Source of the DNA: Oscillospiraceae bacterium
GTDB lineage: Bacteria > Bacillota > Clostridia > Oscillospirales > Ruminococcaceae
Assembly: GCA_025757985.1 (NCBI GenBank)
Contig: CP107210.1
Location: 2,294,001 to 2,358,000, forward strand
Reading direction: 5' to 3'
Length of the DNA stretch: 64,000 nucleotides
In this document: one piece after another, positions 1 to 7,521 of the stretch
Layout of the letters: the number at the start of each line of letters is the position of its first letter
Position numbering within the stretch: the stretch's first letter is position 1
Position numbers and translations under genes: made by a program
Notes under the pieces: generated by a model
The model's input: only the letters and a program-made list of their open reading frames with translations
Database searches by the model: none
What the model was told of the DNA's origin: nothing

Positions 1-1434
1 AAAGATACATCCAAAAAAGCCCTGCGCCGCGGGCATAACGAAGGCAACATCCGCCAGCGTACCGACGGGCGGTGGGAGGTGCGACTGTCAGCCGGAATCG
101 ACTACAAAACCGGCAAGCCCCGGCGTACATCCACCTGCTGCAACACGCGGCAAGAGGCAATCGCAATCCTGCAGCAGCAAGCCCACGAAGTCCGCACACA
201 GGGCTGGCGCGATCCTATGTCGGTGACATTGGGCGAATGGTATGAATACTGGCTGGACACCTACATGAAGGACACCGTCAAGCAATCTACTTACGCCAGC
301 TACCGCAGTTATCTCAACAAGCACTTTTGTGTACTGGGAAAGATTTTATTAAAGAAATTAGAACCGCACACCTTGCAGGAGTTTTACAACTACAAATTTC
401 GCGAGGAAGGCTTATCCCCCAAGACCTTGCGCAACTACCACATGGCATTGCATAAGTGCTTACAGCAAGCTGTAAAAGAGCATCTACTGGTTTATAATCC
501 CTGCGATGCCGTGACCCTGCCCAGCGGAGAAAAGCCCGAAATTGTAGTATTTACCAACGACCAGCAGCGGGCGCTGGTGCAAGCCAGCTACCGCCACCGC
601 TACGGCGTGTTTATCCGCTTAGACCTGTGTACAGGGTTACGCATGGGGGAGCTGCTGGCACTAAAGTGGGAGGACATCGACTTTTCCACCGCTCAACTTC
701 ATGTTAGGCGTACCATCAACCGCCTTGCCAAGTACGAAGCCCACGACGGCGAAAACAAAACCGAGATCGTATTCGGCACACCCAAAACCAAGAACTCCCG
801 CCGCACGATTCCGCTGACCCGCACAATGGCAGACGAGCTTGCCCGTTGGAAACAGCAGCAAGCGCAGGACAAGCAGCGGGTAGGGGATAAGTACATCGAC
901 GATGGCTTCATCGTCACCAACGAGTTTGGACACTACTTTGAGCAGAAAACCTTCAAGGATTACTACGACCGATTGTTGAAGGATGCCAACATCGGACACT
1001 TTACCTTCCACGCCCTGCGCCACACCTTCGCCACCCGTGCGCTGGAGCGCGGCATGGACTACAAAACACTGTCGGCCATTCTCGGCCATTACTCCGTAGC
1101 ATTCACAATGGACACCTATGTCCACAGCATGGACGAACACAAGCGGCGTGAAATGGACAAGATGAACGATATGTTCGGGATGCAGTACAGTATTTCCGTA
1201 GAGAACCGGCCCTACCCTGTACTCTGCACCTTATCCACGGATGGCTGCACTGCCCATGTTCCTGACTTCCCCAAAGTCACCGCACAAGCCCCCACGCTGG
1301 ACGCCGCCCTGCTGGAGGTCAAGCAGCAAATCCAAAAAGCCCTGCGCCAATACAAGAACCCGCCCATTCCCACCAAACAGGAACAGATCGTCGTGCCAAA
1401 CAACAGCGTGTTGGTACTGGTGAAAGCAGGGTAG
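1..1434 (+). CDS. int: Tyrosine recombinase/integrase of element A (start codon just outside window)
   Basis: The frame is open from base 1 (KDTSKKALRRGHNEG). The almost identical copy at 22835 begins with GTG directly before the same lysine, so only the start codon and ribosome site are missing here. Domains in order are an AP2-like arm-binding N-terminus, a SAM-like core-binding domain, and a catalytic domain with the Arg of GLRMGELL, the HALRH box, LGHYS and the tyrosine of MDTYVHSM. About 85 residues follow the catalytic domain and resemble a HicB antitoxin fold (YPVLCT, VPDFPK, then VPNNSVLVLV). The protein should integrate and excise element A at the 3' end of a methionine tRNA gene. 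Its own right-hand core is now 4 kb away because of the insertion at 1643-5493. Confidence 0.95.
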   Translation, partial: KDTSKKALRRGHNEGNIRQRTDGRWEVRLSAGIDYKTGKPRRTSTCCNTRQEAIAILQQQAHEVRTQGWRDPMSVTLGEWYEYWLDTYMKDTVKQSTYASYRSYLNKHFCVLGKILLKKLEPHTLQEFYNYKFREEGLSPKTLRNYHMALHKCLQQAVKEHLLVYNPCDAVTLPSGEKPEIVVFTNDQQRALVQASYRHRYGVFIRLDLCTGLRMGELLALKWEDIDFSTAQLHVRRTINRLAKYEAHDGENKTEIVFGTPKTKNSRRTIPLTRTMADELARWKQQQAQDKQRVGDKYIDDGFIVTNEFGHYFEQKTFKDYYDRLLKDANIGHFTFHALRHTFATRALERGMDYKTLSAILGHYSVAFTMDTYVHSMDEHKRREMDKMNDMFGMQYSISVENRPYPVLCTLSTDGCTAHVPDFPKVTAQAPTLDAALLEVKQQIQKALRQYKNPPIPTKQEQIVVPNNSVLVLVKAG

Positions 1435-1491
1435 GGCAGCCACACCGCACCTATATTTACCCTCCAACTGCGCAAGATTTATCCACAAAAA

Positions 1492-1638
1492 GCGGGTAGA
1501 CTGTTGAAAAATCAGCAGTCTACCCGCAGTTGTTTTTGCGTTTTGGGGTCATTTTGGGGTCAAAGTTACCAGCTTGTTACCACTTTTGCCATAAGGTAGA
1601 AAAAAGCTCGTTGAAACTTGTCGTTTCAACGAGCTTTT
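1492..1638 (+). terminator. Two hairpins and arm-type repeats between int and the att site (element A)
   Basis: A 12-bp stem lies at 1492-1527 (GCGGGTAGACTG / CAGTCTACCCGC). The tandem 11-bp repeat TTTTGGGGTCA is at 1541-1562, two GTTACCA boxes at 1565-1582, and a second stem at 1602-1638 (GCTCGTTGAAAC / GTTTCAACGAGC) followed by TTTT. The second stem can terminate int transcription. The repeats look like integrase arm sites. The same order recurs after the other two int copies, with changed but still paired bases in the stems. The rest of 1435-1727 shows no gene. Confidence 0.7.
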
Positions 1639-1727
1639 GTTGTCTGAGTGTGACAAAAAAGATACCCACCAAATGCAGTGATTTCTTAAACAACATTTAA
1701 AATTTCAATAAATATTCGAGATGCTCT

Positions 1728-2876
1728 TTAATCTAATATTGCAAAAGACTCGCACGTAATCGTGGCATTTTTCTTTCCGCTATTGGTAATATCACCTACA
1801 ATTTCAACATGATTTCCATGACTATGTGCCTCGATAGCTTTCTCATAATCCACTTTATTCAAATTGGCTGTGATTGTACGAGGCTTATCTTCCTCGTTAA
1901 GATAAACAATTGTGATTTTCCCTGAGTTCCTCTTTTCTGGATCAGGTGAAGATTCGAGTTTTTTTATGCGACCAAATATCTTTGTCTTTGTAGAAATACA
2001 CTCCCTTAATTGTGAAGTTGCAACAGAAATTGGTTCATAGTAATTGTTTGAAAGCATAATCCTGTCGCATGAAGCACGATTTTTTTTCACCGTAGGAGAC
2101 CACTGAGCAATGAATTCAAGATTCGTATCATCCTCTTTAAGGTTTAGCCCTGCGAGCGCTTCATAAAAATTCGCACTTATATTGTCAGAATCGCTAAGAC
2201 TGGAATAATTTCCTTCATCAATTGTATTTTTTATGAACGAAACATTCGACATAATCCTATTGGTCACTTTTCTGGTTAAAGAATCAGCACACTGTTCCTC
2301 TTCGGAAAAAATACTTAACTGTTTGTATCCTTCGGCATCATCTAATTCTGCGAAAGGGCAAACCACCGAGACAACATAGCTTCCAATTTCAGTTTGTCCA
2401 AATTTACAGTTATTTATAAACTGTGACACAGCATCATCAATACGACCTTGATGATACTTTTTGGGATGAAGAACATCCTGGGCTGTCGCTGCGATAAGCT
2501 TTTTTGCATTTTCATAAACACGAATAGCATCATCAAATAAGATACTACCTGCTTCTATGTTTTTTCGGTCCAGCCGAATTTTCAGTATATCTGTATTGGG
2601 ATTAAGCAAAAATAATAACAATTGCTCCGTTGATTGACCCTCCACAAATGCGACAGTTTCTATAGCTTGATACATTGCGTCTTGGTAATCCAACAAATCA
2701 CGATTCATCGGGATTGTGACTTGAAAAAAATCACTATCTGATTTACTAATTTGAAATATTTTGACGTAAGTTTTCTTTGTTGGGAATTGCATCCAACCAG
2801 TATCTTTTAAATATTTAACAAAAGAGAGCGGATTAATCTTCTCCGTTAACTTCTTAAAATCGACAGAGTATATCAT
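1728..2876 (-). CDS. Uncharacterised protein translationally coupled to a DUF4365 gene
   Basis: This 382-residue protein belongs to no family I recognise. The start is taken at 2876 because its ATG overlaps the stop of the upstream gene (ATGA) and an AGGAGG lies seven bases before it. An ATG two codons earlier is less likely. There is no signal peptide or membrane segment. The last 80 residues (GRIKKLE..., then KITIVYLNEEDKPRTI and NHVEIVGDITNSGKK) have the alternating pattern of a small beta barrel, perhaps an OB-like nucleic-acid-binding domain, which is inference. Coupling to a nuclease-like partner inside a small mobile insertion suggests a two-gene defence or regulatory unit. Confidence 0.75.
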   Translation of the reverse strand: MIYSVDFKKLTEKINPLSFVKYLKDTGWMQFPTKKTYVKIFQISKSDSDFFQVTIPMNRDLLDYQDAMYQAIETVAFVEGQSTEQLLLFLLNPNTDILKIRLDRKNIEAGSILFDDAIRVYENAKKLIAATAQDVLHPKKYHQGRIDDAVSQFINNCKFGQTEIGSYVVSVVCPFAELDDAEGYKQLSIFSEEEQCADSLTRKVTNRIMSNVSFIKNTIDEGNYSSLSDSDNISANFYEALAGLNLKEDDTNLEFIAQWSPTVKKNRASCDRIMLSNNYYEPISVATSQLRECISTKTKIFGRIKKLESSPDPEKRNSGKITIVYLNEEDKPRTITANLNKVDYEKAIEAHSHGNHVEIVGDITNSGKKNATITCESFAILD

Positions 2877-3382
2877 GGCCATTCCTCCTTTGCTATTTTA
2901 GTTAATATTTCTAGAAGCGTGTCAGGACTAACCACATTAGACTTTGGAATTGTAACGGTTATCGTTTCTGAATTTGACGAAGGCGTATTTGATGAAAAAT
3001 CCATCCAATACATAGTGCCTTTTACAAGTAATTCATCAATGCTCCAATTAACCCATGTAGAATCTTCTTTGGGTAGAATGAACAGTCCTAAAATAATAGG
3101 AGCCGTCGCCTGTGTACAAAGATCATTATAATTTTTCACCTTTAGTTTGTACTTGATTTGGTCTCCCTTATCTTCATACTGCGATTCACCGAAAGTGCTT
3201 TTCAATTGAATTCTTAATTGGGAAAAATACCAGCTTCCGTTGGGCAAAATGATTTTCTTTTTAATAATGGCATCAGTGCTATCCGCATCATGGCCCTGTA
3301 TGTCATAATCAATCCCTACCGAGGCGCATAGTGCAGATATGTAACTTATCTGTAGATCTTCCATATGTTTCGTTGAGTACAT
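2873..3382 (-). CDS. DUF4365 domain protein, nuclease-fold candidate
   Basis: This 169-residue protein matches the DUF4365 pattern: an N-terminal helix (MEDLQISYISALCASVG), an acidic stretch (DADSTDAII), RIQLKST, the block YKLKVKNYNDL, and a hydrophobic strand ending in LFILPKED. The D...QLK spacing fits a PD-(D/E)xK-like nuclease core with Gln in place of Glu. DUF4365 proteins are, as I recall, grouped with that fold; activity here is inferred. GGGAGG precedes the start. It is the first gene of a two-gene operon with the coupled 382-residue protein. Confidence 0.75.
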   Translation of the reverse strand: MYSTKHMEDLQISYISALCASVGIDYDIQGHDADSTDAIIKKKIILPNGSWYFSQLRIQLKSTFGESQYEDKGDQIKYKLKVKNYNDLCTQATAPIILGLFILPKEDSTWVNWSIDELLVKGTMYWMDFSSNTPSSNSETITVTIPKSNVVSPDTLLEILTKIAKEEWP

Positions 3383-3494
3383 TTCTGCTGCCTCCCTTAA
3401 AAATACTATTTCATGCTAATTATATCATATAGTTCTAAAAATTCTATATGTGCAAGACAATTTCTACTACCCTTTATTAAATTTTCATTATAGC

Positions 3495-4382
3495 TTAATC
3501 TTCCGATCCTTTTTCTAAATCAACGCCGGAACTTGCCTCCAGCATCTCCGTAACAACATGGTTCAACTCTGCTGCGCCTTTGCTGGTGATTGCAGGCCGT
3601 CCCGTCTGCTGTTCAATTTGCTTCCGCGCTTCACCTGCAATCGAACCGCCACGGCGTGCCACATCGCGGTTTTGCTGTAAGCCTTCCGGTTGCTCGGTCT
3701 GGGAGATTTCTTTTGTGGACACTTCTGCCAGCATATTCAGCACCAATTCCAAGGTGCTCATGTTGTCCCGCAGGCTTTCCTTTTTCAGTCCTTTCAGGTT
3801 CTTATACTGCCGGGTACTCATACCACTCCACGCGCGGGTGATTTCGTCGGTCAAAATCGCATACTCCGCGTTTTTCTCGATGCCGCGATCCTTCCATTCA
3901 TCAGTCAATTCCTTGCGGGCCGAAATTGCCTGCAAACGCTGATTGATCCATTCCCGCGTGTACCCTTTTCGCTCATAGGTGGAAACCAGTCGTTCCGCAA
4001 TGCGTTCCGGGTCGAGTGTTTCCTCTATGCGCTCCCGTCCAACTTGCGCTAGCCACAATTTCATGGGTTCCGCCTTGGGGGATGGGATGGACTGGATGAT
4101 GCGAAACAGCTGCTGTGTGTTGGCTACGTCTGTTTTGTAGCGTTTACCGTCTTTGGGGGATTTCAATTTCAGTTGGTTACAATCTGTTACCAACTGACTG
4201 CCCTCGTCTTTCAGCCTCTTTTTGGTGACTTTCCAGTAGTTACGCGCCGTGTCATAGTCCTTTGCATCAGTCAGCACGGATACCACATCCACAACGGAGA
4301 AATACCATTCTTCGTTTTCCTCGTCCCACGCAGTACGAATCGCCTGATCTTCAAAAAGCTGAAGCTGTTCGTTTTCATTCAT
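3495..4382 (-). CDS. dinD: DinD/BRO-type antirepressor-like protein
   Basis: The 295-residue protein begins with a BRO-N-type DNA-binding domain (WDEENEEWYFSVVDVVSVLTD, then ARNYWKVTKKRL) and continues with the DinD-like region (QVGRERIEETLDPERIAERL, YKNLKGLKKESLRDNM, ending in VARRGGSIAGEARKQIEQQTG). Members of this family are DNA-damage-inducible proteins or phage-type antirepressors, including E. coli DinD, which affects RecA filaments. Within this insertion it may link the element to DNA damage. It stands alone between 112 bp and 104 bp of non-coding sequence, with no partner coupling. Confidence 0.8.
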   Translation of the reverse strand: MNENEQLQLFEDQAIRTAWDEENEEWYFSVVDVVSVLTDAKDYDTARNYWKVTKKRLKDEGSQLVTDCNQLKLKSPKDGKRYKTDVANTQQLFRIIQSIPSPKAEPMKLWLAQVGRERIEETLDPERIAERLVSTYERKGYTREWINQRLQAISARKELTDEWKDRGIEKNAEYAILTDEITRAWSGMSTRQYKNLKGLKKESLRDNMSTLELVLNMLAEVSTKEISQTEQPEGLQQNRDVARRGGSIAGEARKQIEQQTGRPAITSKGAAELNHVVTEMLEASSGVDLEKGSED

Positions 4383-4486
4383 TATAAGGTCACCCGATTT
4401 CCAAGAGATTTCCTATTAATAGGATAGCAAATTTCACACGGATTATCAAGAAAAACTCTCCATGTTTTTAACTCAAACCAAGCATC

Positions 4487-5395
4487 TTACATTTTATGTT
4501 TCCGTCTTTGTGCATCTTCAAATATTTCTTTTGATACAATCGGCTCATGCGCATTTTCCACCAGAAACATACTCTGCTCGCCACAATTCTTCTTTTGTTT
4601 TCCGGTCAGGAAATCAGGTGTGCAGGTCTTTTGCAGTAAAAGGTTTCCCATGTACTTTTCATTGCTCAGCATACGGTCTATTGTGGATGTACTCCACTCA
4701 GATTTTCCGGTGACAGTCTTTATGCCATTTTCCTCCAGATACCGTTTAATTTTGCGAACTCCATAACCCGCTAAATACAGCGAGAATATCTTCCTCACAA
4801 TTTCAGCCTCTTCCGGTACGACTACCAGCCTACCGTCTTCATCCTTAGTATAGCCTAAAAAGCGAGTATGGTTTAATATGGCTTTCCCACTGCGCATCCG
4901 CTGACGGATGCCAAACTTGATATTTTCACTTTTCGCGGCGCTTTCTTCCTGTGCTACCGCAAGTAAAATCGACAGCAGTGCTTCATTGACTTCCATTGTA
5001 TTGATTTGTTCTACATCGGAGAACATTGCAACATTCATTTTTTTCAGTCTCCTTATCGTTGATAATGTTTCTACTATATTTCTTCCAAACCGACTTAATG
5101 ACTTAACCAGAATTAAGTCAAATCGATGCTTTTGGGCATCCTTTAGCATTTCAATATAACCATCACGCCCTTTTCTCCGTGTTCCCGACCCGACATCCTT
5201 ATAAATTTTATAAAGTTCCCAATCATGATTTTCGTTTACTAATTTTTCAAAATACAGTTCCTGCATTTCAAGGCTTTGTAGCTGCTCCGGTGTGTTTTTA
5301 CTTACTCTGCAATATACGGCCACTTTCAGAATCTTGTGCCTGGTTTTCTTGTTGCCCTCAATTCTTGGTAAAATTACGCGTATCTTTTTCTGCAT
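4487..5395 (-). CDS. Serine recombinase, short C-terminus
   Basis: This is a resolvase/invertase-type recombinase with the catalytic serine in VAVYCRVSKNT and the blocks LVKSLSRFGRN and LLAVAQEESAAKSENIKFG. A Recombinase domain follows (GYTKDEDGRLVVVPEEAEIVRKIF... TIDRMLSNEKYMGNLLLQKT). It stops at 302 residues, just where the zinc-ribbon and coiled-coil C-terminal domain of large serine integrases would begin, so it is probably truncated. It sits at the right edge of the 3.85-kb insertion, where an element's own recombinase would be expected. Its start codon is directly preceded by a strong inverted repeat that contains the ribosome site. Confidence 0.85.
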   Translation of the reverse strand: MQKKIRVILPRIEGNKKTRHKILKVAVYCRVSKNTPEQLQSLEMQELYFEKLVNENHDWELYKIYKDVGSGTRRKGRDGYIEMLKDAQKHRFDLILVKSLSRFGRNIVETLSTIRRLKKMNVAMFSDVEQINTMEVNEALLSILLAVAQEESAAKSENIKFGIRQRMRSGKAILNHTRFLGYTKDEDGRLVVVPEEAEIVRKIFSLYLAGYGVRKIKRYLEENGIKTVTGKSEWSTSTIDRMLSNEKYMGNLLLQKTCTPDFLTGKQKKNCGEQSMFLVENAHEPIVSKEIFEDAQRRKHKM

Positions 5396-5401
5396 AAAAA
5401 A

Positions 5402-5427
5402 TTCCCCATGTTAACTATAACATGGGG
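5402..5427 (-). promoter_or_regulatory. Inverted repeat over the ribosome site of the serine recombinase
   Basis: The arms TTCCCCATGTTA and TAACATGGGGAA are separated by ACTA. Read on the minus strand, the 3' arm contains the GGGGA that must serve as ribosome site for the start at 5395. The mRNA hairpin would therefore hide the site, or the DNA palindrome may be an operator. Confidence 0.6.
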
Positions 5428-5450
5428 AAAACACTGTATAAAGTAAAAAT

Positions 5451-5487
5451 AAAAGCTACATTCAAAATCAACTTGAATGTAGCTTTT
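5451..5487. terminator. Bidirectional terminator-like hairpin next to the att core
   Basis: The 15-bp stem AAAAGCTACATTCAA / TTGAATGTAGCTTTT has A and T runs on both sides. It stands where the tRNA-proximal hairpin (GCTCGTTGAAAC type) stands in elements B and C, six bases from the core, but has an unrelated sequence. Confidence 0.7.
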
Positions 5488-5492
5488 AACAT

Positions 5493-5536
5493 GGTTGCGG
5501 AGACAGGACTTGAACCTGCGACCTCCGGGTTATGAG
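5493..5536 (-). other. att core 1: 3' half of a methionine (initiator-type) tRNA gene
   Basis: These 44 bp are identical to 24479-24522 and 51127-51170. On the minus strand they begin with the anticodon loop CTCATAA, then CCCGG, AGGTC, the T arm GCAGGTTCAAGTCCTGT, and the acceptor strand ending GCAACC(A). The CCC after the loop suits an initiator tRNA. The 5' half of a tRNA does not follow, so this is a recombination junction and not a working gene. Confidence 0.85.
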
Positions 5537-6201
5537 AAATTCAAAGTTTATGCGTTGGGATGTTATTTTGTTGGGTTTGGTGGTATTGCGTACCATGGCT
5601 CAAAATGGTTTTTGTCCCATGTGTACAAAGGGGCACTACATAGTGCCAACCCGTCCCAAACCCTTTTGGGGGCAGTTTTGGGGGCGAATTCGTGATACGG
5701 ATTCTCGTCAGTATCGCTCAAATAAACGCGCAGCTTTGGTTCCATTGAGAAATGTGGATACCAATATCACTGGGTTCTCGCAAATGAAAAGCCCAACGAA
5801 CCAATATATAAGTTTTATTCTCCAGCAAGAAGTTGTACGCAAGCTCTACTCCGCGGCACTCCTGCACACCGCCCTTGTCGCCGCGAGAAACGCCCCGGTT
5901 TGCGGGAGTTCGCAGCCTATCGGCGCAGTGTACCGTCCCGCCAAATACCGCCCCAAAATCCCCGCTTTCCGGGGGATTTTTTATTTTACCACAAAGGCTT
6001 TTACCTAGACTGGATTTCCCTGTACAGGTAAATCCAACACAAATAAATACTAAATAAATAAAATACTAAGATACTATCGTATCCTATCCGTAAAACACAA
6101 AAAGCAGGATTTTTCCCACTGTGGTTTTGCTGCGATTCGTACAACTTAACACCAGAGAGTACAACTTACGATTGCGCGCAGCTACGATCATGAGATATAA
6201 T
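5537..6201. repeat. Left end of element B, homologous to 24523-25201
   Basis: This non-coding stretch is similar along its length to the sequence after att core 2. It includes paired TTTTGGGGGC(A/G) repeats at 5664-5686, matching the TTTTGGGGTCA pair on the int side of each core, so these are probably the P'-arm integrase sites. It ends with two GTACAACTTA boxes and a promoter-like pair. Reading frames of up to 158 codons cross it, but the two copies do not show protein-like conservation. I see no gene here. Confidence 0.75.
6139..6201 (+). promoter_or_regulatory. Conserved promoter-like site with GTACAACTTA direct repeats (element B)
   Basis: GTACAACTTA lies at 6139-6148 and 6159-6168, exactly 20 bp apart, followed by TTGCGC (6172-6177), an 18-bp spacer and TATAAT (6196-6201). 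The same arrangement and spacing occur at 25139-25201. In B it points into the 3' end of the minus-strand cargo operon, so it would make antisense RNA. Confidence 0.5.
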
Positions 6202-6217
6202 GAATTTGCCCTTTCCG

Positions 6218-6745
6218 TCAAAAGACGTCCTTCATGACTTTTTCTGTTAGATAACGGTAAAAGTCGTTGTATTTTTCCTGCGTAATCGGTAAGGGATACG
6301 TCATAACGACAAGGGCATGACCGTGATTTTCAGCGTGGTAGGGCGGGTGTATGTGCGAGAAAGGATTCTCGACAAAGCCGCAGCGCTCATAAAACATTTT
6401 GCGGCGACAGGCGATTGCATCCATCGGCGGATCGATTTCCAAAATCAAGGTCTTGCCGAATTCCGCCAGCAGTTCCAACGTCCGTTGCCCATAATGATGA
6501 TTTCGCAAAGTCGGCAAAATGCAAAAATGCTCGATATACAGATACTCTGCGGTTTCCCAATACAGCACCAGTCCGACAAATCGTTTGCCGTCGTACACCA
6601 GCGTAAAGTTGTAAGCTTTCTCTCCTAAAATACACGCCTGGGACGGCGCTTCGCGCTGCTCATAGGGCGGGAAGCTCTTCTTATACAGTGCCATCGCCTG
6701 CGTATACATCGGGTGTGCGGCAGAGGTCACATGTTCTAATCTCAT
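6218..6745 (-). CDS. GNAT-family N-acetyltransferase
   Basis: A 175-residue GNAT protein. The start MRLEHVTS is chosen because its ATG overlaps the stop of the gene before it (ATGA) with GGGGAA upstream; an upstream ATG would add five residues. The core LVYDGKRFVGLVLYW..YLYIEHFCILPTLRNHHYGQRTLELL contains the acetyl-CoA loop, here RNHHYGQ. FYERCGFVENP is the usual C-terminal GNAT element. It is the last gene of the cargo B operon. Its substrate is unknown; a sugar amine or antibiotic cannot be told apart from sequence. Confidence 0.8.
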   Translation of the reverse strand: MRLEHVTSAAHPMYTQAMALYKKSFPPYEQREAPSQACILGEKAYNFTLVYDGKRFVGLVLYWETAEYLYIEHFCILPTLRNHHYGQRTLELLAEFGKTLILEIDPPMDAIACRRKMFYERCGFVENPFSHIHPPYHAENHGHALVVMTYPLPITQEKYNDFYRYLTEKVMKDVF

Positions 6746-7521
6746 ACATTCGTTCCCCATACTTCCAGTTGCGTCAGTGCCGGGAATGGGCTGGGGTCGT
6801 TGGCCTTTTTTAGGTTGTCCAGCAGCAGACTTGTGATGACGGCGCCGCCCAAATCAAAGCGCTGCCCCTTGCCATCGGGGGATTTTTCCAGCGTAAGAAT
6901 CCGTGTATCTCCATTTGAAAGCGTGACTCTCACGCTTTTCCACCACGCATCGTGGGGAAAGTCTGCGCGGGTTGTCAGCACCAATGTATCAGCCCTGACC
7001 GGGCGGCCGAATTCCAGCGTCAGACAAGCTTCCGAATCACGGTTGATGCCCCAGCTTTGGTAAGGGTAGGCACCGTGGCTTTCGGGGCAGATGATGCCAT
7101 CAATGGCATTGCGGGCTGCAAAAACGGCTTCCCCTCGCGTTTCCACATTGGCCCATGTGTGGGGGTAGCAGGTCGTATTGCCGTGGCAGTCGTAAACGTT
7201 GCGGGCCAGATTGCGCGGTGCGGCGATCTCCTCGACCCGCGCAGACCGTGCCGACAGATAGTGCATCGGTCCGGAAAAAGCTCGCGGGCTGTAACTGATT
7301 CGCGCCTCCGCAAAGGGGATTTCCAACGTGAAAGAAGTTTCTTTCATGTAGACAAATTCCTCATTCATGGCATCGTCCAGCCGGATGACATAGTACCCCG
7401 GTTCCGGCACGGTCATGGTAATACTATCGCCGGGTGCGTAGGCTGCCGGGTAGACAAGGTGGTTGCAGGCTTGCGCCAGTGCTGTGTCGCCGTTTGTGAT
7501 TTTAATCAATATATCGTTCAT
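6742..7521 (-). CDS. Uncharacterised beta-sandwich-like protein of carbohydrate operon B
   Basis: The 259-residue protein has no signal peptide and is rich in beta-type segments. The second half (SWGINRDSEACLTLEFGRPVRADTLVLTTRADF, then WWKSVRVTLSNGDTRILTL and LTQLEVWG) resembles a discoidin/F5-8C or CBM32-like jelly roll. The first half (ITMTVPEPGYYVIRLDD) may be another sandwich. It overlaps its upstream neighbour by four bases and its downstream neighbour by four, so it is fully coupled in the operon. I infer binding of, or a small activity on, imported oligosaccharide. I do not recognise the family. Confidence 0.7.
   Translation of the reverse strand: MNDILIKITNGDTALAQACNHLVYPAAYAPGDSITMTVPEPGYYVIRLDDAMNEEFVYMKETSFTLEIPFAEARISYSPRAFSGPMHYLSARSARVEEIAAPRNLARNVYDCHGNTTCYPHTWANVETRGEAVFAARNAIDGIICPESHGAYPYQSWGINRDSEACLTLEFGRPVRADTLVLTTRADFPHDAWWKSVRVTLSNGDTRILTLEKSPDGKGQRFDLGGAVITSLLLDNLKKANDPSPFPALTQLEVWGTNV

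Larger units (their letters stand above)
1643..5493. mobile_element. 3.85-kb insertion between the int hairpin and the att core of element A
   Basis: In element B the sequence CTTTTGTTG runs directly into the att core. In A it stops after 1642 and the core resumes at 5493, so about 3.85 kb has been added. TG is present at both junctions (1641-1642 and 5492-5493), as expected for a serine recombinase with a two-base crossover. The insert has lower GC than its surroundings and carries four minus-strand genes, with a serine recombinase at the right edge. The boundary assignment rests only on comparison with the copies at 24475 and 51123. Confidence 0.55.

Noticed and set aside
5493..5536. A complete tRNA-Met gene
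   Set aside because: Only the 3' half from the anticodon loop is present at all three places; the sequence beyond cannot form the D arm or acceptor 5' strand.
5532..6008. Reading frame of 158 codons shared with 24605-25051
   Set aside because: The two copies look alike only because the left ends are homologous DNA. Frame length differs, there is no ribosome site, and arm repeats and a promoter-like site fall in or next to it.
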